This document shows positions 43,310 through 51,823 of a stretch of 64,000 nucleotides of DNA, one piece after another. The stretch is from contig JANRID010000049.1 in NCBI GenBank assembly GCA_033765305.1, positions 14,379 to 78,378 on the forward strand, written 5' to 3'. The stretch comes from RDXT01 sp033765305 (GTDB lineage: Bacteria > Bacteroidota > Bacteroidia > J057). A program made the translations under genes and the position numbers. Below the pieces are notes generated by a model that saw nothing but the letters and a program-made list of their open reading frames with translations, had not been told where the DNA came from and did not search any database. Every line of letters starts with the position of its first letter. Position 1 is the first letter of the stretch.

Positions 43310-46300
43310 ATGATGATGAAGCTTCCGCCGTATGTTGGCCCGCCCATGCTGCCTGCGATAGCTGCTGGCTGCATCCTGCTCCTTGCCGTCGGCTGCGGAG
43401 GGGGCGGCGAGCGTCCGCTGTTCCGCCAGCTGGCGCCCTCGGCTACCGGCGTGGATTTTGCCAATACCATCACCGAGAACGCCCGATACAACATCATCAG
43501 CTTCGAGTATGTGTACAACGGCGGCGGCGTGGCTGTAGCCGACCTGAACCAGGACGGATGGAGCGATCTGTTTTTTACAGGCAATCAGGCAGATAACCGC
43601 CTGTATCTCAATCAGGGCGGGATGAAGTTCCGGGATGTCTCGGAAGCGGCCGGCATCCTGGCGCCCGGGCGCTGGTGTTCCGGTGTGGTGGCCGGCGATG
43701 TCAACGGCGACGGCCTGACCGATCTGTATGTGTGCGCCAACATGGAGCTGGAGCCGGAGCACCGTGCCAATCTGCTCTACCTCAACCTCGGTCCGGATGC
43801 GGAAGGCGTTCCGCGCTTCCGGGATATCGCGCCGCTGTGCGGGGTGGCCGATACGGGCTATTCCACCCAGGCCGCTTTTCTGGACTACGACCGGGACGGC
43901 GACCTGGATCTGTATGTGGTGACCAACCAGGTGCAGCACCCCTTTCCCAACAAATACCGGCCCAAACTGACCGACGGCTCCGCGCTCAGCACAGACCGCC
44001 TCTACCGAAATGACGGGCCCGGCCCCGACAGCCTGCCCCGGTTTACCAATGTCTCCCGCGAGGCTGGCATCCTGACCGAGGGCTACGGCCTCGGCATCTC
44101 CATCGTGGATCTCAACCGCGACCAGTGGCCGGATATCTACGTGACCAACGACTACCTTTCGAACGATCTGCTCTGGATCAACCAGCGCGACGGTACCTTC
44201 CGCGATGAAGCGGCGGCGTATTTCAAGCATACCTGCCATTCCGCCATGGGGCAGGATGCCGCAGATATCAACAACGACGGCTGGCTGGATTTCATCGCGC
44301 TGGATATGCTGCCGGCGGACAACCTGCGCAAAAAGCTGATGATTCCCGGCAATCAGTATTCCAAATACATCAACAACGAGCGCTACGGCTACCAGTATCA
44401 GTATATCCGCAATGTGCTGCAGCTCAACCCCGGCATCCGCCCGGGCTTCGAGCCGGGGCAGGGCGGGGCACCCTTCAGCGAGATCGGCTGCATGAGCGGC
44501 GTATTTGAAACCGACTGGAGCTGGAGTGCGCTCTTTGCCGATTTCGACCACGACGGATTCCGGGATCTCTTCATTACCAACGGATTCCCCAAGGACATCA
44601 CGGATATGGACTTTTCCGTGTACCGTGCCGGCACCAACCGGCTCTCCACCTCGAAGGAAGAGCTGCTGAGCAAGATTCCGGAGGTCAAAATCCCCAACTA
44701 CCTGTTCCGAAACCGCGACGGCCTGACTTTCGAGGACAAAAGCGAGGCCTGGGGCATCGCAGTTCCCTCCTTCACCAACGGTGCCGCCTATGCGGACCTG
44801 GACCGCGACGGCGATCTGGACCTGGTCACAAGCAATATCGATGCGCCGGCCGGGATCTTTGAGAATCAGCTGTATGCGCCGGGGCGCAAGCCTGCGGACG
44901 CGCACTACATCCGCTTTGCGCTGGCCGGTGCCGCAGGCAATCCGGGCGGCTGGGGCAGCAAGCTTTGGATCTATGCGGGGGGCAGGCAGTGGTATCACGA
45001 GCATTCGCCGGTGCGGGGCTATCTCTCTACGGTAGAACCCTATGTTCATATCGGCCTGGGGGCGGCTGCCCAGGTGGATTCGGTCCGCATCCGCTGGCCG
45101 GACGGGCACGAGGAGGTGCAGTACGCCCTGCCGGCAGATCAGGTGGCATCGCTTTCCTGGGCGGATGCGCAGCCTGTGCCGGCACCGGCGCCGCAGCCCC
45201 GGCAGACCCGCTGGACGGAAATCACCGGCAGCCAGGGGCTGGACTTCCTGCACGAGGAAGACGACTTCATCGATTTCAACGTCCAGCGCAGCCTGCCGCA
45301 CAAGCTCTCCCAGTACGGCCCGGCGCTGGCCTGCGGCGATGTGAACGGCGACGGGCTGGAAGATGTGTTCATCGGCGGGCCCTACCGCTTTCCTTCGGTC
45401 TGGCTGATGCAGCAGCGGGACGGAAGCTTCCGGAAGGGAGCCCCGCTGCCGGGTGCGGCGCCGGGCAAGCGCGAGGAGGATACCGGGGCCCTGCTGTTCG
45501 ACGCAGACGGCGACGGCGATCTGGACCTCTATCTGGCCAGCGGCGGCAACGAGCATCCTGCCGGCGATACCGCCTACCGCGACCGCCTTTATGTGAACCT
45601 CGGCGCAGGCCGCTGGACCTTGCAGCGGCAGGCGCTGCCGGATCTCCGGAACAGCAGCTTCGCGGTCAAGGCCGCAGATATGGACCGCGACGGCGACCTC
45701 GATGTGCTGGTTACCAGCCGGCTCATTCCCCAGCAGTATCCCCAGCCCGCATCCTGTGTTCTATTGCGCAACGACACCCGCCAGCCGGATGCGCCGGTCT
45801 TTACCGACGTGACGGCGTCCTGGGTGCCTGCCCTGCAGTCTATCGGGCTGACTGCCGACGCACTTTGGACCGACGCCAATCTGGATGGCCGCATGGATCT
45901 GCTGCTGGCGGGCGAATGGATGAGCCCGGTGCTGCTGCTCAACACTGGCGAACGCCTGGAGCCGGCAGGCCCGGCCACAGGTTTGGATGCCTATCCGGGC
46001 TGGTGGAACAGCATCAGCGGCGGCGACATCGACAACGACGGGGATACGGACTACCTGCTGGGCAATCTGGGCCTCAATACCTTGTATCAGGCCTCGCCGG
46101 AGATGCCGATTCAGGCGTGGTCGGCGGACTTCGACGCCAACGGCTCCGAGGACGTGATCGTATCGGCCTGGCTCAAAGGTGCGGACGGACGCCAGGCACC
46201 GTATCCGGTGCCTGCGCGCGACGATCTCATCAGCCAGCTGGTGCACATGCGCCGCCGCTTCGAGGGGTATGGCGCGTATGGGCGCGCGCAGATGGATCAG

Positions 46301-46933
46301 GTGCTGACGGCGGAGGAACGCGCGAAGGCGCGCGTGCTCCGGGCCACATGGATGCGGAGCAGCCTGCTGCGCAACCTGGGCGCAGGCCCGGACGGCGTGC
46401 CGCGCTTTGAAGTCATCCCCCTGCCTGCGGAAGCGCAGATCGCGCCGCTGTACGGAACCAGCCTGCTGGATCTCGACGGCGATTCCTGGCTCGATGTGAT
46501 GGCGGTGGGCAATGCCTTCGATCCGGAGATTTTCCAGGGGCGCATCGATGCGCTCAACGGCTGGACGGCGCTGGGCGACGGCCGGGGCGGCTTCCGGACC
46601 GAACCGGTATACGCGAGCGGCTTCTGCGTGCCGGGTGACGGCAAGTCGCTGGTGCTGCTGCCTTCGGCTGGCCGCTGGCTGGCCCTGGCGGGCCAGAACC
46701 GGGGGCCGATGCGCAGTTTTGCGGTACCGCTCCAGCCGGCGCGGCTGATCCCCCTGCAGCCCGGCGATGCCTGGGCGGAGTTCACCCTGCCCCATGGCGC
46801 CCGGCGGCGCCAGGAATGCTATTACGGATCTTCTTTTTTGTCTCAATCCGCCCGCTGTCTGCAGGTGCCCGAAGGCGCAAGCCAGGTCCGCATTGCAGAT
46901 TTTCAGGGCAATATCCGCACGTGGGAGCCATGA
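43310..46933 (+). CDS. CRTAC1-type VCBS/ASPIC-UnbV lipoprotein (first of a tandem pair)
   Basis: 1,207 aa from ATG 43310 (43313 and 43316 are also ATG). Signal with lipobox LLLAVGC. Two VCBS/FG-GAP propeller regions (about 50-500 and 665-1150), recognisable from VADLNQDGWSDLFFTGNQ, VNGDGLTDLYVC, DYDRDGDLDLYVV, DADGDGDLDLYLASGG, flank a central ASPIC/UnbV domain (about 550-625; SKLWIYAGGRQWYHEHSPVR, GYLSTVEPYVHIGLG, VRIRWPDGHEE). Aspartate-rich loops likely bind calcium. Tandem proteins of this kind beside SusCD are frequent in Bacteroidota, with unknown function; surface binding of a polymer is plausible. The stop overlaps the start of the next gene (ATGA). Confidence 0.9.
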   Translation: MMMKLPPYVGPPMLPAIAAGCILLLAVGCGGGGERPLFRQLAPSATGVDFANTITENARYNIISFEYVYNGGGVAVADLNQDGWSDLFFTGNQADNRLYLNQGGMKFRDVSEAAGILAPGRWCSGVVAGDVNGDGLTDLYVCANMELEPEHRANLLYLNLGPDAEGVPRFRDIAPLCGVADTGYSTQAAFLDYDRDGDLDLYVVTNQVQHPFPNKYRPKLTDGSALSTDRLYRNDGPGPDSLPRFTNVSREAGILTEGYGLGISIVDLNRDQWPDIYVTNDYLSNDLLWINQRDGTFRDEAAAYFKHTCHSAMGQDAADINNDGWLDFIALDMLPADNLRKKLMIPGNQYSKYINNERYGYQYQYIRNVLQLNPGIRPGFEPGQGGAPFSEIGCMSGVFETDWSWSALFADFDHDGFRDLFITNGFPKDITDMDFSVYRAGTNRLSTSKEELLSKIPEVKIPNYLFRNRDGLTFEDKSEAWGIAVPSFTNGAAYADLDRDGDLDLVTSNIDAPAGIFENQLYAPGRKPADAHYIRFALAGAAGNPGGWGSKLWIYAGGRQWYHEHSPVRGYLSTVEPYVHIGLGAAAQVDSVRIRWPDGHEEVQYALPADQVASLSWADAQPVPAPAPQPRQTRWTEITGSQGLDFLHEEDDFIDFNVQRSLPHKLSQYGPALACGDVNGDGLEDVFIGGPYRFPSVWLMQQRDGSFRKGAPLPGAAPGKREEDTGALLFDADGDGDLDLYLASGGNEHPAGDTAYRDRLYVNLGAGRWTLQRQALPDLRNSSFAVKAADMDRDGDLDVLVTSRLIPQQYPQPASCVLLRNDTRQPDAPVFTDVTASWVPALQSIGLTADALWTDANLDGRMDLLLAGEWMSPVLLLNTGERLEPAGPATGLDAYPGWWNSISGGDIDNDGDTDYLLGNLGLNTLYQASPEMPIQAWSADFDANGSEDVIVSAWLKGADGRQAPYPVPARDDLISQLVHMRRRFEGYGAYGRAQMDQVLTAEERAKARVLRATWMRSSLLRNLGAGPDGVPRFEVIPLPAEAQIAPLYGTSLLDLDGDSWLDVMAVGNAFDPEIFQGRIDALNGWTALGDGRGGFRTEPVYASGFCVPGDGKSLVLLPSAGRWLALAGQNRGPMRSFAVPLQPARLIPLQPGDAWAEFTLPHGARRRQECYYGSSFLSQSARCLQVPEGASQVRIADFQGNIRTWEP

Positions 46934-49900
46934 TGTGCCGACTTGTACCCGCCGCATGGGCCGGGATGCTGCTGATATGCGCCGGATGCAGCCAGCTGCG
47001 GCAGGAGCCGCCGCTGCTCGAACGCATGGATCCGGGCCATACTGGCATCCATTTCTCCAACCGCATCGTCGAAACCGATACGATGAACATCCTCATCTTC
47101 GAGTATGTCTTCAACGGCGGCGGGGTAGGCGTGGCCGATTTCAACCAGGATGGCCTGCAGGATCTGTATTTTTCCGGCAATCAGGTCCCGAACCGGCTGT
47201 ATCTCAATCAGGGCAATTTCCAGTTCCGCGATGTGACGGAAATCTCCGGCACCGGCGCGCCGCACCGGTGGTCGTCCGGGGTGACGATTGTGGATATCAA
47301 TGCCGACGGCCTGCCGGACATCTATGCCTGCGCCACGGTGCAGCGGCGGGGCGAAAACCGGGCCAATTCCCTGTTTGTCAACCAGGGGATGAATGCAGAG
47401 GGCATTCCGGTCTTCCGCGAGGAGGCTGCCCGCTGGGGCATCGCCGATACGGGCCATACGACGCATGCAGCCTTTTTCGACTACGACCTGGACGGCGATC
47501 TGGATCTCTATCTGCTGACCAACCAGATGGAGCCTACCCGTACCCCCAACCTGTACAAGAAAAAACAGGTCAACTCGGAAAATCCGAATACGGACCGGTT
47601 TTACCGCAACAACGGCGACGGGACCTTTACGAATTATTCCCGGGAAGCCGGCATCACCATTGAAGGCTACGGCCTGGGCCTGGCGGTAGCCGATTTCAAC
47701 CAGGATGGCTGGCCGGATGTGTACGTGACCAACGATTACCTGTCCAACGATTTTCTCTGGATCAATAATCAGGACGGCACCTTCACCAACCGGCTTTCGG
47801 AGTATTTCGAGCATCAGAGCTACTCGGCGATGGGCAACGATGTGGCCGATGTCAACGGCGACGGCCTTCTCGACCTGACGACGGTGGATATGCTGCCGTA
47901 CACGAACGAGCGCAAAAAGGCCCTGATTCCCGCCACCAATTACTCCAACGTCATCAACAGCGATTACTACGGCTACGATCAGCAGTATGTCCGCAATACC
48001 CTCCAGATCAACCGGGGCACAGGCCCGGACGGGCATCCGGTATTCACCGAGGTGGCGCAGATGGCCGGCATCCACGAAACCGACTGGAGCTGGAGCCCGC
48101 TCTGGCTGGACCTCGATCACGACCGGGATCGGGACCTGCTGATTACCAATGGATTCCCCCGCGACATTACGGACCAGGACTTTACCGTGTACAACACCGA
48201 CGCCCGCCGCATCCTCAGCCCCATGAGCATGCTGCCCGAAGTGCCGGTGGTCCGGATTTCCAATTTTGCCTTCCGCAATGAGGGAAACCTGCAGTTTTCC
48301 AATGCCACCCAATCCTGGGGGATCGAATATCCCAGCTTTTCCAACGGTGCGGTCTATGCCGATCTGGACAACGACGGCGATCTGGACTATGTAGTCAACA
48401 ACATCAACGACAGCGCGCTGGTGTACCGCAATATGCTGTACGACCGCCCTGCGGAGCAGCGCCCGCACTATATCCGCTTCGTTCCGGAGGGCCGGGCCGG
48501 CAACCGGATGGGCCTGGGCGCGAAGGTCTGGATATACGAAGGCGGGCAGGTGCAGTTTCACGAATGCAGCCCCTACCGGGGCTACCTCTCCTCGGCGCAG
48601 CAGATGGCGCATTTCGGACTGGGGAGCGCAGCCCAGATCGATTCGGCGCTGGTGGTGTGGGCAGACGGATACCAGCGGCTGGGCCGCACGGCAGCAGACC
48701 AGACGGTGGTGCTGCGCCAGCAGGACGCGCAGCCGCTGCCGCCCGGCGGGCTCCAGGCCCTGCTGCCGCCGCCGCCTCAGGCTCCACTGCTGCAGGAGGT
48801 GTCTGTAAATCAAGGGATTGCATACTTGCACGAAGAGGATGAGCGCATCGATTTCAATATCCAGCGCACGCTGCCGCACAAATTTTCCCAGGATGGCCCG
48901 GCCCTGGCTGCCGGTGATCTGAACGGCGACGGCCGCGAGGACCTGCTCCTGGGCGGTGCAGCCGACCGGCCCAATGCAGTCTGGCTGCAGCTGCCCGACG
49001 GGCGCTTCGAGCGCAGCGAGGCAGGCGATTTTACCCGATCCCCCGATACGGCGGAGGTGCAGCACCTGGCGCTGCTGGATGCCGACGGCGACGGCGATCT
49101 CGATGTGTATGCGGCCACAGGCAGCTATGAATTTCCCCCCAATCACCCCGCGCTGCGCGACCTCTTCTACCGCAACGACGGCAGCGGGCGGCTGATGCTG
49201 GATCCCGGCGCTATTCCGGAAATCCGGTCGGCCAACAGCTTTGCCATAGCAGCCGATCTGGACCGCGACGGGGACCCCGACCTGATCGTAGGCGGCAAGG
49301 TGCGCGCAGGCGCCTATCCGCTGCCGGACAGCAGCATCGTGCTGCGCAACGACGGCGGTGTATTTACCGATGCCACCGCCGCATGGAAACTGCCGCAGGG
49401 CCTGTACTGGGATGCTGCGGTGAGCGATCTGGACGGCGACGGCTGGCCTGATCTGGCGCTGGCGGGCGAATGGATGCCGTTGCGCCTGCTCCGCAATGCG
49501 GAGGGCAAGCGCTTCGAGCCTTTCCGCAAGACCGGGCTGGAGACGGAGGCCGGCTGGTGGCGCAGCATCGAAGCTGCGGATCTCGACGGCGACGGCGATC
49601 TGGACCTGCTGGCGGGCAATCTGGGCCTCAACAGCCGCTTTCAGGGCAGCAGCCACGGCCCGGTGACGCTGCTCTACGGCGACTTCGACAAAAACGGCAG
49701 CGTGGACCCGCTGCTCTTCTGCTACGGCTACAACGAGGCCGGCGAGCGCAAGCCCTATCCGGTCTATCCGAGGGAGGACCTGATCAAGCAGCTGCTCATC
49801 ATGCGCCGCCGCTATATCACCTTTGCCGATTACGGCAAGGCCAGCATCGACGACCTGCTGACACCGGAGGAGCGCAAGCTGGGCAAATCGCTGGAGGCCG

Positions 49901-50286
49901 TGCAGTTTGCCTCGTCATATGCGGAAAACCTGGGCGGCGGGCGGTTCCGGCTGGTGCCGCTGCCGCCGGAGGCGCAGGTGGCGCCGGTGCAGTGCATCCT
50001 GATCCGGGACCTGAACGGCGACGGCGCTCCCGATGCGCTGCTGGCCGGCAACGACTTCGGCGGCGAAGTGCTCAACGGGCGCTACGATGCGCTGGGCGGC
50101 CTGGTGCTGCTCGGCGACGGGCGCGGGGGCTTCCGCCCGCTGCCGCCGGGGCAGGCCGGCCTGTGGGTTACCGGCGATGCGCGCGCCGTGGCGCCCCTGC
50201 GCCTGGCCGATGGCCGCGAGCTGTTCTGCATAGGCCGGAACCGCGACTCGCTGCGGGTATTCGTCCGGGCCGGGCCGGCTCAGTAG
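46930..50286 (+). CDS. CRTAC1-type VCBS/ASPIC-UnbV lipoprotein (second of a tandem pair)
   Basis: 1,118 aa from ATG 46930, overlapping the previous stop by 4 bases (ATGA). Lipoprotein signal with LLICAGC. Same layout as the first protein: VCBS units (VADFNQDGLQDLYFSGNQ, DYDLDGDLDLYLLTN, DVNGDGLLDLTTVDM), a central ASPIC/UnbV domain (AKVWIYEGGQVQFHECSPYR, GYLSSAQQMAHFGLG) and a second VCBS region (LDADGDGDLDVYAATG, DLDGDGWPDLALAGEW, LDGDGDLDLLAGNLG). The two align along their whole length, so they arose by duplication. Conserved blocks such as the HETDWSWSPLW / FETDWSWSALF pair (GVFETDWSWSALF in the first) keep the same spacing. It is convergent with the GH19-like gene (8 bases between). Confidence 0.9.
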   Translation: MMCRLVPAAWAGMLLICAGCSQLRQEPPLLERMDPGHTGIHFSNRIVETDTMNILIFEYVFNGGGVGVADFNQDGLQDLYFSGNQVPNRLYLNQGNFQFRDVTEISGTGAPHRWSSGVTIVDINADGLPDIYACATVQRRGENRANSLFVNQGMNAEGIPVFREEAARWGIADTGHTTHAAFFDYDLDGDLDLYLLTNQMEPTRTPNLYKKKQVNSENPNTDRFYRNNGDGTFTNYSREAGITIEGYGLGLAVADFNQDGWPDVYVTNDYLSNDFLWINNQDGTFTNRLSEYFEHQSYSAMGNDVADVNGDGLLDLTTVDMLPYTNERKKALIPATNYSNVINSDYYGYDQQYVRNTLQINRGTGPDGHPVFTEVAQMAGIHETDWSWSPLWLDLDHDRDRDLLITNGFPRDITDQDFTVYNTDARRILSPMSMLPEVPVVRISNFAFRNEGNLQFSNATQSWGIEYPSFSNGAVYADLDNDGDLDYVVNNINDSALVYRNMLYDRPAEQRPHYIRFVPEGRAGNRMGLGAKVWIYEGGQVQFHECSPYRGYLSSAQQMAHFGLGSAAQIDSALVVWADGYQRLGRTAADQTVVLRQQDAQPLPPGGLQALLPPPPQAPLLQEVSVNQGIAYLHEEDERIDFNIQRTLPHKFSQDGPALAAGDLNGDGREDLLLGGAADRPNAVWLQLPDGRFERSEAGDFTRSPDTAEVQHLALLDADGDGDLDVYAATGSYEFPPNHPALRDLFYRNDGSGRLMLDPGAIPEIRSANSFAIAADLDRDGDPDLIVGGKVRAGAYPLPDSSIVLRNDGGVFTDATAAWKLPQGLYWDAAVSDLDGDGWPDLALAGEWMPLRLLRNAEGKRFEPFRKTGLETEAGWWRSIEAADLDGDGDLDLLAGNLGLNSRFQGSSHGPVTLLYGDFDKNGSVDPLLFCYGYNEAGERKPYPVYPREDLIKQLLIMRRRYITFADYGKASIDDLLTPEERKLGKSLEAVQFASSYAENLGGGRFRLVPLPPEAQVAPVQCILIRDLNGDGAPDALLAGNDFGGEVLNGRYDALGGLVLLGDGRGGFRPLPPGQAGLWVTGDARAVAPLRLADGRELFCIGRNRDSLRVFVRAGPAQ

Positions 50287-50299
50287 CCTGATCATCAGG
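50287..50299. other. Small palindrome between convergent genes
   Basis: CCTGAT-C-ATCAGG, overlapping the stop of the GH19-like gene. Too short to be a sure terminator. Confidence 0.3.
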
Positions 50300-51407
50300 G
50301 GTTTGCGGCTGCAGCCGCCGCGTCGGCGCGCTGCAGCCGCGCCCGGAGCACTTCCAGGGCTTTTTCGTAGTACCTGAACTTGAGCTTCGCGCGCACGCGC
50401 ACGTGGCCGGCTTCGCCGGGGTTGATTTTGGAGCCGCCGATGGGCTGGAGGGCTTTGCCCAGCCTGCCGTCGCCGGCTACATCGAAGTCTTTCTCGCCCA
50501 GGCCGCTGTGCGCCACCCGGTCCATCCATCCCTCTTTGAGGCCTACCGGCTTGCCGCCTTTGTACACCTCGCTCTGGCGGGATTTGTAAAAGGCTGCCGA
50601 AACCAGAAATGCGTACTCCGGCAGGCCTGCCTTGCGCGGATCCTGCCGGATGGCAGCAGCCGCGTCGCGCAGGGTTTGGGCGTCGGCGGTGCTGCCTTCG
50701 GCTTCCAGCTCGGCGGCGCGGTTGTCCAGCGTCACAATCGACTCCATATACCCGCGCTTGAAGGTGACCTGCACGGTGCCGCGCCCCAGAAAGGCGTATT
50801 TGTCGCCGACTTTGATCTTCTTGTTGCCGTCGTAGCGGGTCAGGCCGCTTGTGTCCAGCTTGCCGTCGTCGCCGAAGGAGGCGGCGTCATCGTATTTCCA
50901 TTTGTATTCGTCTTTTGCCGCTTCGGTGAATTTGGCCAGGCCGCCCGTTTCGCCCAGGGAATGGGCGATGAACAGCGCCTGCGCCTCGACGGTGTCCAGC
51001 TGCATCAGGCGGAAGGACTCGTTGAAGCGCTGCGCGAAGCTGCCCAGCAGGGCATCGTCCGGTTCGGCTGCCGATGCGGCGGCAGTATCCTGTCCCTCTT
51101 TCGAGATGCTGAGGATGCTGCGCAGCTCTTCCTTGGTCAGTTCGCCGACCGCCAGGGTGTGGGGGCCGCCGTAGGCGGAGGATTTTTTGGCAGTCAGGGA
51201 TTTGGTGACGAGGTTGCTGGCGAGGGACTTATCCACCTGGCCCGGCCGGATCTCATATACGCTGTGCCAGGCCTCGTCTTCGGCCATCTGCACCGGGGCG
51301 TGCTGTCCGAAGGGCGGGGGCGGTTTGCCGGGCGTTTCTTCGCCTACGTGGAAGGCATTGCCGCGGGACTGCAGGACGGGGGCGTAGAACCGGCGTTTGG
51401 GCAGCAT
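50295..51407 (-). CDS. GH19-like (chitinase/lysozyme-fold) hydrolase with atypical N-terminus
   Basis: 370 aa, no signal peptide. The core (about residues 115-360) resembles GH19 chitinase/endolysin proteins: AQALFIAHSLGETGGLAKFT carries the catalytic-type Glu in HxxxETGG, YAFLGRGTVQVTFKRGYMES corresponds to the family YxGRGxxQLT motif, and an Ala-rich helical region with SAAFYKSR and a Lys/Arg-rich end follows. It should cleave chitin or peptidoglycan. The N-terminal ~110 residues are Pro/Gln-rich (GKPPPPFGQHAPVQMAEDE), lack an export signal and recall, loosely, the leaders of proteins loaded into contractile injection systems. Such loading is inference only; no tail-like genes are in the window. 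The start codon directly abuts a tandem-repeat array. Confidence 0.7.
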   Translation of the reverse strand: MLPKRRFYAPVLQSRGNAFHVGEETPGKPPPPFGQHAPVQMAEDEAWHSVYEIRPGQVDKSLASNLVTKSLTAKKSSAYGGPHTLAVGELTKEELRSILSISKEGQDTAAASAAEPDDALLGSFAQRFNESFRLMQLDTVEAQALFIAHSLGETGGLAKFTEAAKDEYKWKYDDAASFGDDGKLDTSGLTRYDGNKKIKVGDKYAFLGRGTVQVTFKRGYMESIVTLDNRAAELEAEGSTADAQTLRDAAAAIRQDPRKAGLPEYAFLVSAAFYKSRQSEVYKGGKPVGLKEGWMDRVAHSGLGEKDFDVAGDGRLGKALQPIGGSKINPGEAGHVRVRAKLKFRYYEKALEVLRARLQRADAAAAAANP

Positions 51408-51569
51408 AGTATCAAGTAGAAAGTATCAAGTAGAAAGAGGGGGTAGTGAGTAGCGGGTAGTGGGTAGTGGGTAGTGGGTAGTGAGTATTGAGTATTGGGT
51501 ATTGGGTCTTGGGTCTTGGGTATTGGGTCTTGGGTCTTGAGTCTTGAGTATTGAGTATTGGGTATTCAG
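51408..51569. repeat. 14-mer and heptamer tandem-repeat array abutting a start codon
   Basis: Two perfect copies of AGTATCAAGTAGAA (51408-51435) directly touch the start codon of the GH19-like gene. From 51444 to 51569 follow 18 contiguous heptamers, all of the form TAGTGGG / TATTGGG / TCTTGGG / TATTGAG with no interruption. On the opposite strand these read CCCACTA, CCCAATA, CCCAAGA, the same heptamers found in the 96-bp units at 5017-5489, as is the CTTGATACTTTCTAC text. Confidence 0.92.
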
Positions 51570-51823
51570 TTCAGTATGAGGTCTTTGGGGTTTGATATTT
51601 TTCATTGTGCAGCGGGTATTGCGGCTGCACATGATGGGGCGGGCGGAATGGAACCGGAAAGCAGGAAGGGATTCCTGCTTTCCGAGGTGCCGGACCTGGC
51701 TGCAATCTATCACATGCAAGGCCTTTCGGTCAAGCATGGCTGAGTGAACGGGCGGTCTTCGGCCGCCGGCTGCCGGTCTGCTGCGCTTCAGGCGCTGCAC
51801 CGGGGTGCGGTTTCCTGCCCCGC
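51570..51823. other. Intergenic region without a recognisable gene
   Basis: About 250 bases between the repeat array and the stop of the Gfo/Idh gene. One short open frame (51558-51743, plus) has no family features. Contains an inverted repeat-like GGAAAGCAGGAAG...CTGCTTTCC (about 51657-51681) that could act as a terminator for neither flanking gene with certainty. Confidence 0.35.

Noticed and set aside
41363..45556. A 1,397-codon minus-strand open frame opposite susD and the first CRTAC1 gene
   Set aside because: It crosses two genes on the other strand and a strong terminator, and its translation is repetitive antisense of VCBS units.
46903..49656. A 917-codon minus-strand open frame opposite the second CRTAC1 gene
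   Set aside because: Antisense shadow of VCBS repeats; no start context, no signal peptide and no domain.
51558..51743. Small plus-strand frame downstream of the heptamer array
   Set aside because: 61 codons, no signal, no conserved features and no promoter other than the repeat itself.
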